64,000 bases of DNA from Tolypeutes matacus (GCA_026826555.1 JAKSZT010053764.1:39038566-39102565); one strand, 5' to 3'; shown: positions 1 to 11,365, counted from the first letter of the stretch. Numbers and translations: made by a program. Notes: generated by a model not told the origin, from the letters alone.

Positions 1-66
1 CATACCATACCATACCATACCATACCATACCATACCATACCATACCATACCATACCATACCATACC
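1..66. repeat. (CATAC)n pentanucleotide repeat
   Basis: About thirteen near-perfect copies of the 5-mer CATAC run from the first base of the window to about position 66. The left end is cut by the window edge, so the true array length is unknown. Confidence 0.97.
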
Positions 67-179
67 ACCTAGAAGCTGTCAGCTTGAAAGAGTGATGGAA
101 TGGTCTACAGAATGCTACCTGAGCTGCAAATTTCGATGTCACACATTGAGAGAATGTATCCTCTGGGACACAGGAATGC

Positions 180-705
180 TTTTTAATTTTTTAACTTTTT
201 ATTGAAGTGACACATATGACTCAAAATTTCCCATTTTAACTAATTTCAAGCATACAATTCAGTAGTATTAGCTACATTCACAATATTATGCTACCATCAC
301 AGATCACCATTAACCCCAGTGTTTCATCTCTTCAAACAGAAACTGCATCCATCAAACAATAACAGTCTTCCCCCCACCCCTAGTAACCTATAATCCACTG
401 TCTGTCTTTATGAAATTTGCTTCTTCTAGGTATTTCATGTAAGCAAGATCACATAGCATTTGTCTTTTTGTGCCTGGTTTGTTTCACTCAACATGATATC
501 TTCCATGTTGTCACATCTATCAGAACATCGTTCCTATTTACAGCTAAATAAAATTCCATTGTGTGTATATACCATATTTTTTTCATCCACTTATCTGTTG
601 ATGGACACTTGGGTTCTGAGCAGTTTCCCCAATATATGGTTTTGCTATTCAGCAATCCTATTAATCTGTAATTATTGGACTACAAAAGTTTTAAAAAAAT
701 GCTAA
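180..705 (-). mobile_element. Old LINE-1 3' end, antisense
   Basis: The segment opens with a T-rich run (reversed poly-A) followed by text typical of antisense mammalian L1 3' ends, including the 'cattcatctgttgatgg' type block near 590-605. It covers the 3' UTR and the last part of ORF2 in reverse. It is diverged and truncated at its 5' side near 705. The subfamily is not assigned. Confidence 0.75.
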
Positions 706-1144
706 TGGAAAATAGAATCCCTCGGCGAGCTGCCCAACAGTGGCAGCACAAAGGCAAATGTCACCAGTGCTGGTTTCTAACGCAATAATCAAAGTTGGGG
801 TCCCTGTCTCTGAGGAGCTCCAGTTGGCCTCGGGTGTCTAGAGGACCCTGTGATGCTAAAACTTGTTGATTCCTTCTCTCCCCCACTTCTTATCCTTCTG
901 CAGCAGAGTGGTTAAACCACACCTGGGATGTATGGAAGAACTGGCCAGCAATGCGGCCCTTATCTCCTGGTTTCTGAAGTCTCCCAGAGATGCCATCTAG
1001 TCTCTTTTTAGAAAACTTGAGCCACATGGTGTGTATCTCAGTTACTGCAATATCTGAGTAGACTTTGCTTTGCGTTCATAAAGGACGAAACACAGTTTCA
1101 TCGATTACTTTCTGTATGGCCTCAGCCAAGTTACTTGAGCAATC
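706..1144. other. No recognised feature
   Basis: Mixed-composition DNA with no repeat, exon or RNA gene that I can support. Confidence 0.5.
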
Positions 1145-1604
1145 TGAACTTGTAACCCCTTCTACAACCAGGACAAAGGATTGGGTCTCAGGCAGGCACA
1201 GGCAGGAATCAGGGGGCCCACTGGAGCTGGGGGATCGGGGTGATTTCAATAAAGGTTTATTGACAAGGAGTGGGCAGGGCTTGGGGAAATCGACTGGCAG
1301 TGGATAGCCTTTGTAGTCTTAGGTCTGAAGGGCTGGGGGAAGGAGCCATTTACCAAAACCCAGAGAAGGTACCTCTACAGAGTGAGTCATGTAACAAAAC
1401 CTGCAGCCTGTGGTTGATGGTCACTGCCAACCCTGGGCAACTCCACTGGAATGGTCCAGAAGAGTCCTTGAACTGCTTCCTCCTCCTCTCTGATTTCCTA
1501 TCAGCATTAAATTATTGGCCAAACCCAAATGGAAACTCCTGGACAGGAAGCCTCTTGGTGCATTTCATACAGGTCAGCCTCCTGGGGGCAAAGAGCAAGG
1601 TGAG
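1145..1604 (-). mobile_element. Possible LTR, antisense
   Basis: Read on the minus strand, an AATAAA-type signal followed by a short pyrimidine-rich tail lies around 1245-1262, and the flanking GC content is higher than the neighbourhood, as in many retroviral LTRs. I see no clear TG/CA ends and no target duplication. It could equally be unique sequence. Confidence 0.2.
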
Positions 1605-3402
1605 AGTGGGTCTGGGGTAGGGAGTGGGAGAGAGTGAACAGAAGATATCAGCTCAGATACTACCCAGAATTGTTGCTGTAGGCATGGAATAAGACGATTT
1701 ATAAAATACCCGTCAGTGCCTGGCACCTGACAAGAGGGCAGTAAACATCCATCGCCTCTGACCCCACTCCAGCCCTCCTGCTCTCTTAGAGAAACCTGCA
1801 GCCCTGCATCCAAAATCCATGCTCCACACACAATAGATCTCAGCATCCACACTTACACGTGCACATAACGCTCACTCTCTCTGGCAGGCTTTCTATTTTT
1901 GTGTTTTTGTTTTTTAGGATATGGCTTAAGAGTTTATTCATGCTACATTCTTTAGTGGATTTCTTAGCAACCAAATTTCAAGCTGTCCTCCCCAAATTTC
2001 ACCCAGCCCATCTGATCCATCTGCACAAAATTAAGAGTGAATTTCCAATTATTTTGTCTGCTTAGAGGGATACTTGCGTCAGTGTCAAATTTTGACAATT
2101 ACAGAAAGGGTTAAATATCCTTATAAGAAAAAAGAAGGGATGACTTGGGGTCCATAGCCACCAAAATGGTTTTACTTATAAAACTTTCCAAATAGCTCCA
2201 AGAGCTTATCTTTGGAGGGAGGGGCTTCTTCCTTCACAAACAGTGTAGCATTTGTTAGCCAGGAGGGCCATAAAACCTCTCAGCTCTCCCGTCAGCCAGT
2301 TTCATTAAAATAGTCTCAAAGACACCCAATAAAAGGTGCCACTCATCCTCCTTAACCATGCAGCTAACCACCTATTATTAACAGAGCACTTACCTTCAAT
2401 AGTAAATGGAGTCTCAAAGATCTGAGCTGGACACGCCCTACAATGTAATAACTCCTGTGTCTGGTCATGTGAGACACCTGATAGAACTGCAGACAAAAGA
2501 CCGAAGCCCTCTCTCTCTATGCTCTCTTGTGCTAGATTCCCCTCTTCCCTGTGTTTCAGCATTGCTAAAAATGCTAAACGAAAGTATATTTATAAGTAAG
2601 AGATAAATAGGCAAATAAGACTTTGTTTTAAAAATGCTCGTTTCCGAGAGGTTAAATCTGGTGGTTCAAAAAAAAAAAAAAAAAAAAACTTGCTGAGCGT
2701 CCCTGTTGTGTCACTTTTCAGCCACGTTTTCTTTAACAGGAAGATATTTCTGCTGCGGCTAAGTGCTGCAATTAGATTGGAAATTTAGGTCATCTCTACA
2801 GTTGTGCTCGGATGTAAATGGAAAAGTGTTTTGGTCAAAAGCATATTTCAGAATGTGGGTGGGAAAGCACCATTCTGATCTCCCTTTTAGCTAAATCTCT
2901 GCACCCCACTTGATGAGACACTTTGCGAGCTAAAGGACAGCAAAATTGCTTTATCTTAAGGCACCCCAACGGGTGTGTTAACTGGTTTGCCTTTGTCCTG
3001 CTTAGTAGTAAACTCCAAATAACAGAGCTTTATTAGCATTTTCTCTCCATCATTTGGTCCAGGGACTTCAATGCACTTTACCAACATTAGCCTGTGAATT
3101 CCAGCAAGAGCCCAAGTAGGTTGGCAGGCCCAACCGTGCCATTTCATGTGCATTCACAGATAACTAAAAACTTAACCATTGCTTCATAGCCAGAGAAAGC
3201 AAGTTCTGGCTCCTTTCCAAACAGTGGGTGTCAATGTACCTCAGTTGGGTACCAGCAATGCCCCTAACTGGCATTCAGGGCCTGGATGAAACTGGGGGCT
3301 GAGTGTCCAGGTGTCTCTGACCCCATGAGAAAAGAGAGGGATGAGCTGGACTAGAGACAGTCTTTACGGGGGAGGGGGGGTGTAGAAAACATGCAGTCCA
3401 TT
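1605..3402. other. Mostly unique DNA
   Basis: I see no repeat or exon here except an A21 run at 2668-2688. The stretch after that run (about 2690-2850) keeps several CpGs and looks unlike its neighbours, but nothing assigns it a function. Confidence 0.45.
2668..2688 (+). repeat. Poly-A run (A21)
   Basis: Twenty-one consecutive A residues. No retroelement body that I recognise lies immediately upstream, so it may be the tail of a very short or old insertion or a simple homopolymer. Confidence 0.9.
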
Positions 3403-3580
3403 AGGCCAGTGTTTGGAAGTCTTGGCTGCATATTGGCATCACCTGGGAGCATTAGGAATTATTGATATCTGGGTCTCACCCCCAGGAATTCTGACTTAAT
3501 TGGTCTGGGGTATGGCTGGACATGGGGAGTTTTTAAAGCACACAAAATGATTCTAACATGGAGCCAAGATTGAGAATCAG
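3403..3580 (+). mobile_element. hAT-Charlie MITE, MER20-like
   Basis: The order 'cagtg-tt-ggaagtcttggctgcat', then a TCACCTGG block, then a 'ctcacccccaggaattctga' block, then a terminal 'gagaatca' follows the layout of the non-autonomous hAT-Charlie element MER20. The ends are decayed and no 8 bp duplication is clear. The assignment rests on remembered consensus layout. Confidence 0.65.
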
Positions 3581-4394
3581 ACCTCAAGCCAGGAGCTGCA
3601 CCGAGAACCACTAGTCAGGTGGTTTTGCTTTGGAAGCATCCGGTTTTGCTGGTGAACAGGAGACTTCAGTCTCAGAGAATTTTTAAAAAGTTATCTGCTC
3701 TGCCCTCTATGGTAGGCTCCTTTATGCATAACTACTGTGTGTCTTGCACTAGGGGGTTTAGTGTTTTTCAGATCGTGGGCAGTGACTTACTAGTAGGTGA
3801 CAAAATAGATTTGATGGGTGTAACTGGCACATTTTATTTAAAATATAAATGAAATAAAATGGAAAACATCAGGGTCCATCACAGATAATAAGAGTATTAT
3901 ACTGTAAAATGTTTGTTTCGTTGTGCATAAGCTTGTCCTAGGTCTTGATGAAAAATGTTTATATTAAAATCTTGAAAAATGTTTATCTTAATAAAGATCA
4001 TGGTCTAAAAGAAGTGTTTCAAACTCTGATCCTCATATAGGAGTGCTGTTACTTGCCACAAACCTGTTTTACATGATGTTTTGGATTAGATAAGTTGGAT
4101 ATTAAAGTTGATTCTGGGTGTTTAAAGCAAAAGCATGTGAAAAGGGAAAGGGACTGGGGATCCAGGGGTGGTGAGGATGGTGAGCTTATCATTTGGGACC
4201 AGCTGTGGGTTTGGGTGAGGTGTGTGGGTGGCATGGGTAGTGGCTGCAGATGAGGGTTTGGGCTCCAAGGGAGTTTGTACCCTAGGGTTGCAAACCTGCT
4301 TACTACCTAGGTCAAAGGTGAGTGTTGAGACAAATGGCTTAGTCAGAGTCAGATGGATGCCAAGACAGCACACACACACAAACTGATAGTTATA
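3581..4394. other. No recognised feature
   Basis: No repeat or exon supported. It contains a short (CA)n run near 4369-4380. Confidence 0.45.
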
Positions 4395-4525
4395 ACACAT
4401 GAAAAACCTGAGACTCTGAAAGGTTTCATAACTTTCCCCAAGTTCACCCAGATACACCAAGTGATGATTCCCATTTCAAAGCCAAGCCTGTGTGTCTCCA
4501 AGGCTCGAGCTCCCTCTGTTACTCT
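4395..4525 (-). repeat. MIR SINE, antisense fragment
   Basis: The order 'acctgagactctgaaaggtt', 'aactttccccaag' and 'gccaagcctgtgtgtctcca' matches the reverse complement of the MIR core and its tRNA-derived head. It is heavily diverged, as expected for this ancient family. Confidence 0.6.
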
Positions 4526-4649
4526 CCAATGCCAATCTATCATACAAAACCCAGGCTTACACCAACGCCATCGGGACATCCTCAAGTCCCCTCTCGCCTT
4601 CATGCACAAACTGGAAAGACAGCTAGTAACTGCATAAAGTTAAAAATCA

Positions 4650-4869
4650 GGGGAGTGGATGTGGCTCACGCAGTTGGGTGCCAGCCTCCCACACGGGAGG
4701 TTCCAGGTTTGGTTCCCAGTGCCTCCTAGATAAGATGAGCAGACAACGAGTGGACACAATGAGCAGACACAACAAGCAGATAAAACAAGCAGACAACGAG
4801 CAGAGACAACGAGTAGACAATGAGCAGACACAGCGAGCAGACAGATATCTCAATATCAGACATCTTGAC
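4650..4869 (+). mobile_element. DAS-like tRNA-derived SINE
   Basis: A tRNA-like head carries an A-box-like block (TGGCTCACGCAGTTGGG, about 4661-4677) and a B-box-like block (GGTTTGGTTCCC, about 4707-4718). It is followed by a tail of about ten imperfect 10-12 bp units of the type 'gagcagacaa'. The element is flanked by a short decayed duplication (TAAAAATCA at 4641-4649; a similar TAAAAAAATCA from 4870). This head-plus-tail design is known from xenarthran DAS SINEs. Confidence 0.85.
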
Positions 4870-4879
4870 TAAAAAAATC

Positions 4880-5224
4880 AAAGGTCTTTCCCCTTTAATC
4901 TTCTACCAAGTAAGGAGGCTTGCCTGCCCCCACTGCAGAACTTCTCAGCCTAGTACCAGGGAGGTTTCTCTGCCAAAACCTGGTTCCACCTCTGCCATAT
5001 GAGCAGAAAGTTGAAGAGCACCTCCTGTTGCCCTGCCTGTAATAATCTCATATGCTCTTGCAGAGGATTCCTGGGTTATACCCAAGGTGAACAGATTTTC
5101 AACATGTGAAAATAGGAACAGACCATTCCCTCCAAAGAAGCACAAATTCCCCTACCACAGACCAAGCCCGACTGGTGTGCCATGACATGCTGCTGAGTAC
5201 TGAGTGCACTAAGGAGTGAGGAGA
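4880..5224. other. No recognised feature
   Basis: Unique-looking DNA between the SINE and the next L1 fragment; no exon or RNA gene seen. Confidence 0.45.
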
Positions 5225-5860
5225 TTTTTTAAAGCAAACTTTTTATTGAAGTATAACATACAGAAAAGGGCATAAACCAGAAGGGCACAGAGCCATGAAT
5301 TTTCACAAACTGAGAGCCCATATAACCAGATCAGGAAAGAGGACAACACCAGCACCCGTTCCTGTCACTACCCACCAAGAGTAACCATTATCCTGACATC
5401 TAATCATACACTTTTTATGCTATTTTAAAATTTTATATAAAGGGGATCACAATATACTTACTTTTTTATATTTGGCTTCTTAGATTCAATAGTATATTTG
5501 TGAGATTCATCCATATTGTTGAGTATAGTTATTTGTGCATTTCCATTGATGCTTAATTGTCCATTATATGAATATGTGATTCACTCATTCTTTTTTATTT
5601 CCTACCTTGGGGCTATGAACATTTCAATGCCTCTAAGAATATTCTACTACATATCTTTTGGTGAACATGTGTTTGCATTTCTGTTAGTTATTTATTAGGA
5701 TTGGAATTGCTGGGTCCAAAGGTATGCACATGTTCATACATCCTGCAAAAGTTTTCCAATATTGTACATTTTACATTCCCATGAGCAGTATAGGAGAGTT
5801 CCAAGTGGTCCCCATCTTCAACAGATTACGGTATTTCCTATCTTTCATGTTAGCCACCCT
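5225..5860 (-). mobile_element. Old LINE-1 (L1M-type) 3' end, antisense
   Basis: It begins with 'actttttattgaagtataac', the reversed 3' UTR opening shared by many old mammalian L1 copies, and continues through the reversed end of ORF2, with the 'gctgggtccaaaggtatgc' block near 5708-5726. Diverged, with stops in all frames. Confidence 0.8.
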
Positions 5861-5861
5861 G

Positions 5862-5889
<28 letters not shown>
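5862..5889 (+). repeat. (TG)n microsatellite
   Basis: About fourteen uninterrupted TG units lie at the junction of two antisense L1 3' fragments. Alternating purine-pyrimidine DNA of this length can adopt Z-form and is usually polymorphic. Confidence 0.97.
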
Positions 5890-5893
<4 letters not shown>

Positions 5894-5916
5894 AGTTAGT
5901 GTTTATTATCTGTTTC

Positions 5917-6075
5917 TTTTTGAAAATCAACTTTATTGAAGCACAGTTTACATGCAATAAACTACATCCACTTAAATGTACAATTTGATGAGCTTTGACA
6001 GATGTATGTACCATAAAACTACCACCACAATCAATGTACAGAATATTTCCACATCCCCAGAGTTTTCTCACACGT
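5917..6075 (-). mobile_element. Second antisense L1 3' UTR fragment
   Basis: A second reversed L1 3' UTR starts with 'tttgaaaatcaactttattg' and runs through a 'taaaactaccaccacaatca' block near 6014-6033. It lies downstream of the TG repeat and is probably a separate insertion from the one ending at 5860. Confidence 0.7.
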
Positions 6076-6639
6076 CGTTTGCATGTTCTATGAGAGACAA
6101 TGAAGAAGAAAGGGGTAACCCTCCTTGGTTTGGGATGGCTCCAGGAAAGCTTGCCTTTTTCTTCACTGTGGGGCTGGCACAGTTTCTCCAGTACCGGGTT
6201 CCTGCAGGCCACAAATTTCCCCAGGTCTTGGCTATGGGAGCATTGCTGGAGACACAGAGTGCACAGCATTAAGTATATAGAATTTTAATTACATTTAATT
6301 ACATTTACATAAATGTAAATGTAAATATGAGAAGTTCTTCAATGTTTCAGAACCACTGCACACTAGAATGCTGTGGAAAATCCCCTTCCCCTATTATACA
6401 AATGAATGTTATGGACTAAGAAGTTCTTAAGGGCTGGGTCTTTGTCTTATTCAGGACATTTCACAATTTTTTTTTTTTTAAATCGGACAGAAAAAAAAAA
6501 AAAAATCAAACTACATCATCCAAATAATATGTTGGCCAAAACCCTCCCTGCAAAATTTTAGTAAAGATTCACATGTGGCAAATCCTATTTCTTTGTGTTT
6601 AAGCTTCAAGGTTTGGGAATCGAGACCAGGGCTGAATTT
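6076..6639. other. Unique DNA with T13/A15 inverted pair
   Basis: No repeat family recognised. A run of T13 (6467-6479) and a run of A15 (6491-6505) face each other across 11 bases. Near 6290-6330 a short 'acatttaattacattt' motif is repeated in direct and inverted form. Confidence 0.5.
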
Positions 6640-6780
6640 CATCTGTGGATCTTCCCATCTGTGCTACCTTGGGTGAGTGTCTCAACCTCTCTGAGTTTCA
6701 ATTTCCTCAGCTCCTAACTAGGATCTAGTTCCTGAGTATCTGACACATTTCAGACCCTCAATAAATGTAAATCATTGTCA
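6640..6780 (+). repeat. MIR SINE, sense
   Basis: 'gctaccttgggtgagtg', 'caacctctctgagtttcaat', 'ttcctcagc' and a terminal 'ctcaataaatg' appear in the order of the MIR consensus (core then 3' end). Confidence 0.8.
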
Positions 6781-7324
6781 TATCCCCTTGATCCATTAAT
6801 TTTGCTAATAAACACCCCTATCTCATGGGGTTTTATTGTCATACAAACCCTTTAGGAAGCACAGAACATTTAAAAACTGTGAGGTGTTATTCCCCAAATT
6901 AGAATGAGTAGGACAAATGGTAACTTCCACCAGCTGAGGCCTCTGAAATAAACCACATCCTACCCAAGCCATTGAGAAATGCTTTTGCCAAGAGCCATTC
7001 AGCATTGTCTGCTCTCTTGCCAGAAGGACTGTTGGCAGCCACAGACAGAATCAAAGGTGGGTTAGACCCGTAGTTGACCACATTTGTTTTTCTCTCTCTG
7101 TGGCCCTTCACTCCCAAGTAGTCCAGGACAGGGGTCCCATTTTCTCATGTCTAGTGTAAATTCCTTCCTGGGGTGGAGGGAATGTTAGGTTTAAAAGCCC
7201 TAAGGTTTTTTCCCCTGTTGGTGAGTTCTAAGGAGGTGCTGGGGGGCGGGGGCACGAAGAAAGGAGGTAGAAAATGGGTGCAGTGAGTATCTGCTATCTC
7301 CTAGGTGTGCATACCTTATTAATA
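6781..7324. other. No recognised feature
   Basis: No repeat or exon supported. A G-rich run lies at 7239-7252. Confidence 0.45.
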
Positions 7325-7535
7325 ATATTACGCATCACTGTTTATCGATTGCTCAATGGAACACAGGCCAGAAACTGTGCTAAGCCATTTAATCCTCATT
7401 TAGTACTGGAAACGATAAATAGCATTACTGTCCCCATTTTACAGATGATGAATCTAAGCCTTTGACAGGAAGAGTAACTTACCCGACGTCACATAGCCAG
7501 CTGCAGTTTGTACCCGGGTCACTGCAGCACTATAG
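7325..7535 (-). repeat. MIR SINE, antisense
   Basis: 'gtccccattttacagatgat', 'gtaacttacccgacgtcaca' and 'tagccagctgcag' are the reversed MIR core in order. Confidence 0.85.
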
Positions 7536-7574
7536 TGTATGCCTTTGACCCCACGTTCTTCCACATGCTTTTCT

Positions 7575-7714
7575 GCTTAATGCACACAGAAACCCCATCA
7601 GGTAGATGGTACCACCTTTTATAGGTGAGAAACAGGTTTGAAAATTGAAGTAACGTTTCCCAAATTCACAGACCCAAAATTCCAGTAGGGGAACTAAGAC
7701 TTAGATCCAGTCTT
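7575..7714 (-). repeat. MIR SINE, antisense, left part, split by an L1
   Basis: The reversed MIR core ('taggtgagaaacaggtttga', 'cccaaattcacagacccaaa') leads up to 'aagacttagatccagtcttc', where the element breaks off at an inserted L1. The remaining head of the MIR appears after the L1, at about 8581-8640. Confidence 0.75.
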
Positions 7715-8580
7715 CTTTTTTTCCCCTTTATTAGGGAAGTTGAGAGTTTACAGAACAATCAGGTATAAAATACAGACTTCCCATGTACCACTCCACCAAC
7801 AACAACTTGCTTTGGTGTGGAACATTTGTTACAATTGATGATAGCACATTTTTATAATTGTACTATTAATTAAAGTTCATGGTTTAACGTAGGCTTCACT
7901 GTTTTTGTAGTGCAGCTCCATGGTTTTTTTAAATTATTATTAACATATGTACAATCTAACATTTCTCCTTTTAATCATATTTAGATTTATATTTCAGTGC
8001 TATTAATTGTGTTCATAATGTGCTACCATCACCACCATTCATTACCAAAACATTTCCATCATTCCAAATAAGAACCCTGTGCATTTGAAGCCTTAAATTC
8101 CCCTTTCCTATTCCCACCCCATCCCTTGTTTGGCTATACTGTAGATTCTGACTCCATGTGTTTATTTATTCTATTTTGTTTCAAATTAGTGACATCATAC
8201 AATATATGTCCTTTTGTATTTGGCTTATTTCATTCAACATGGTATCTTCAAGTTTCTTCCATGTTGTCACATGTACCAGGACTTCACTCCTTTACATGGC
8301 TGAATAATATTCTATGTGTGTATATACCACATTTTGTTTATCCATTCATCGGTTGATAGACACTTGAGTTGCTTCCATCTTTTGACAATTGTGAATAATA
8401 CTGCTTTGAACATCAGTGTGCAAATATCTGTTCGAGTTCTTGCTTTCAATTCTTTAAGGTAGATACCTAGTAGTGGGATTGCCAGCTCATATGGTAGTTC
8501 TATACTTAACTTTTCATGTGCTTTCTGGCCATTTGTATATCTTCTTTGGAGACATGTCTTTTCAAGTCTTTTGCCCGTTT
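7715..8580 (-). mobile_element. Xenarthran-type LINE-1, 5'-truncated, antisense
   Basis: A reversed poly-A (T-rich, from about 7711) opens a 3' UTR closely resembling those at 20025-20340 and 39354 onward ('acttcccatgtaccactcca' type block). The last part of ORF2 follows: on the minus strand 8312-8605 reads through the conserved ORF2 C-terminal pattern around ELAIPLLGIYLKEL and RWKQLKC. It is 5'-truncated. A decayed direct duplication (7703-7717 and 8581-8595) flanks it, and the flanks are the two halves of one MIR. Confidence 0.85.
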
Positions 8581-8595
8581 GGACCCAGCTTCCTT

Positions 8596-8640
8596 GACTC
8601 CACATTCAGTACTCTTTGCATTATAACATGCAAACATAAC
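8596..8640 (-). repeat. MIR SINE, antisense, right part
   Basis: 'ccttgactccacattcagta' and 'ctctttgcattat' are the reversed MIR head. They continue the MIR interrupted at 7714. Confidence 0.65.
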
Positions 8641-8890
8641 AAAGATAATAACTAACATTTTGAGGACTTACTAGGTGCACTGTTCTGTCCATTTTATAAT
8701 CCTCAAAAAAAAAAACAAAAAAAAACAAACCTAAAATACCACTGCAAATATCACCCTCCTTTACAGAAAATAAAGCTGAAGCACAGAGTGGTTGAGTACT
8801 TTCCAAGGTTGCAAAGTAAATAAGTAGAGAAGTTGGGATATGAACCTGAGCCATGTGACTCCAGAGCCTGTTCTTTTACTCACTATGTTC
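8641..8890 (-). repeat. MIR SINE, antisense
   Basis: A second reversed MIR with the order 'aggacttactaggtgcac', 'cctcctttacagaaaataaa', 'ttccaaggttgcaaag' and 'aacctgagccatgtgactcc'. An A-rich stretch at about 8705-8730 interrupts the core. Confidence 0.8.
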
Positions 8891-11104
8891 GAGCCAACCC
8901 CAACACTGAGACATCTCTGCCCCAGGTGAGACAGCCTTCGGGATCACTTTAATGCACCTGGGCAGGGTCAAACGCCACAGAGTGAAATGAACAGCTGCAC
9001 AAGCAATAGGAAAAAGGACAAGTGCAGGTGACAGAGCCTTGAGAAGAGCAGCAAGTCAGTTGGCCAAGAAGGACTATCACGGTTCTTTCTGTTCCACGAA
9101 ATCGCTTTGCTTTAATTCTAACCTGCAACATGATGAGCCTTGCTCTATCCACGGTGGAAACCATCCAAGCCTAGAATTGACATAAAAAGCTGATTTATTT
9201 TCATTGCTCGTTACAGCAATTCAGTGCAATTTATTTAGGACCACTGTCTCTCACTCAGAGGGAAACTCATAATGCAAACACATTAATCTTGGGAGACAGT
9301 ATCTTGGATACCAGCAGTTTGGATAATTAGATTGTTACTCTCTGCATACACGGTCTGTTCATAGGCAACAAAGAAGCTTATCGGATTCTAATGACCTTTA
9401 GTGTATATTATACAAACTACTGTACACAAAGACATTCTCAATATGCAAAGAAAATTCCATAACCTGGGCTCTTCTTTGCTCTGTGGAAAACCAATATCTA
9501 TTTTCCTTTCATAACTAAAACACTATTTCTCTGATTAGCAGCTTGGCTAGAACATTTTTAATTGATTCTCTAAAGCCTCTACCTTAAGGCAAATCTCAAA
9601 TTAAAAACTAGGAGTGATGTGACCTTCAGATCAACAGGGCTTGGCTCCAAAGACCGGACCCATCAAATATATTGGGTAAGTTTCTACTGATTAGTGTAAA
9701 TTGAACCCTTTTAGCCAATAATGTCCCTTATCAAGGTCTCTGAGTTCAGAGACCACCAAGCACTTCAAGTATGGATGGTTCAAATGAGGAGGAGGACTTG
9801 GTCAAACTCTCACTTAAGCTACCCTCCTAAATTGGTTGTGATGAAATCCCCGGAGATTGGTAGCCCTTCTGCTGTGAACCTTGGCCAATCCCAAGATGTA
9901 CTCTGTCTTTGATGTGGACCTCAGAGGATACGTTCAGATACAGATCAAACCCTCAGAAAAAGTGACTAAGCCACTTTAAGTGAGTATAAATATCACTTTA
10001 AGTCCAGACAGCTTTGCATTTCAGAGACGCTGGCAGTGATTACTTCTTTTTGGTACTTCTGCTCCCCCAACATGCACTCTACATTGTTGAGTTATGGTCC
10101 ATTACTTTGATTTCTTGGATATGACCCAGACGTTTTATTCTTGTGCATTATCTCCCTCTCTCCCGGGTTACCTGAATCATTGCCCTCACCATCATAGAAT
10201 TCACCTATCTCTGACCTCAGACACTGCCTGCAAGGGTGTAGAATTCCAGGTTGCTTTGAATCAACTGACATTGCTACCCAGCTCTGTATTTTTTGTTTGT
10301 TTGCTTTTTGCACAATATTTCATGGAGCCACATCCCAAAGATTTGCCTCAAGTTCTGTCTTCTGACAAGTGGTGACCACAAAGAAGGCCTAGTGAACAAG
10401 ACTAGAGGCTCCCACCTGGGCTCAATCAGAAGCCCATTTTTAACTGTTTTAGGTTGTGTTTGAACAGAGGATGCTGGATGCGAAAATGAAATGCTTGACA
10501 GCTCTAATCTAAAGGAAATGGCAAGGGCTTGAAGGAGTTAAAGCTGCTGTCTGTGTGCCTCCTGAGGCTCCAGGCCCTTCTTTTCATGTATTTGCATCCA
10601 AATGTAAAATTATTAGTTGAGGGTGACCATTCACCTCCTCTTGTCATTGTTACACGTGTTAATTGGTCCTCTCTCCATAACCTGCCTCACATTTCCTGCC
10701 TTTGTGCATCTGTTCAAGGCCTTTCCCAACCTGGAAGTCTCTCTCTCTGCCAAAATATTTCTCTGATAGGAAAAGTTGCCTCCTCTGTGCTCTCTTAGCA
10801 CAATGCACAGACATTCCTGCTCTAAGTACAGAACGCATTTGGCAAACACTGATTCTCAACCCAAAGTGGACCTGGATTTTAATCAACAATGTGGACTTCC
10901 TTTTCCTAATCTTTAAGAAGGGCATGATGATGTTTAACCCACAAGTTTGTTAAGAACTGGGTGACATAATATGTGTAAATTGTCAGAGTAGGACCATTTA
11001 AAATGCTTATAGGCATTTTAACAAATTAGAGCCACTTCCCTGTGCCCAGGTATCCCCCCTCTTGTTTCTGAGCTTTTGTAGGGCAAAGAATGGCTCTCAG
11101 TAAC
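8891..11104. other. Repeat-poor unique DNA
   Basis: Apart from short low-complexity runs I recognise no repeat in these 2.2 kb and no exon with splice sites. The part at 9180-9480 is treated separately as a candidate conserved element. Confidence 0.5.
9180..9480. promoter_or_regulatory. Candidate conserved non-coding element
   Basis: Repeat-free AT-rich stretch with homeodomain-like cores (GATAATTAGATTG near 9323-9335), an octamer-like ATGCAAA (two at 9272-9278 and 9443-9449) and several E-box-like or palindromic motifs close together. This is motif reading only; conservation cannot be tested here. Confidence 0.25.
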
Positions 11105-11365
11105 AGTTTAACAGACATAACTATTATTTAATGAGGGATTACTATGTGCAATCTGCAATTTGCAGTACTTTGCATATCCTATCTCATTCAATCCTCAGAA
11201 GAAATCCATGATATAACTCCATTTCTTAACCCCATTTTGAAAACAAGGAAACCAAGATATGGAAAGATTATGTAACTTGCCCAGGATTACACAGATAATA
11301 AGTGATAAAGTTGGGATATAACCCAGGGTGGATGTCTCCAGAACCCAAGCACTTATTTTGGTATA
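11105..11365 (-). repeat. MIR SINE, antisense, near full length
   Basis: Reversed MIR in order: 'gggattactatgtgcaatc', 'ctcattcaatcctcag', 'aacaaggaaaccaagatatg', 'gtaacttgcccaggattaca' and 'agttgggatataaccc'. Confidence 0.9.

Noticed and set aside
4650..4760. tRNA gene
   Set aside because: The A- and B-box-like blocks are the head of a SINE. There is no cloverleaf acceptor closure, and the same head recurs at 22636 and 44870.
4730..4850. CRISPR-like short repeats
   Set aside because: Units are adjacent, 10-12 bp and imperfect without spacers, and form a SINE tail in mammalian DNA.
5850..6269. 139-codon open frame on the minus strand
   Set aside because: It runs through a (TG)n microsatellite (giving a His-Thr repeat) and reversed L1 3' UTR; no protein family likeness.
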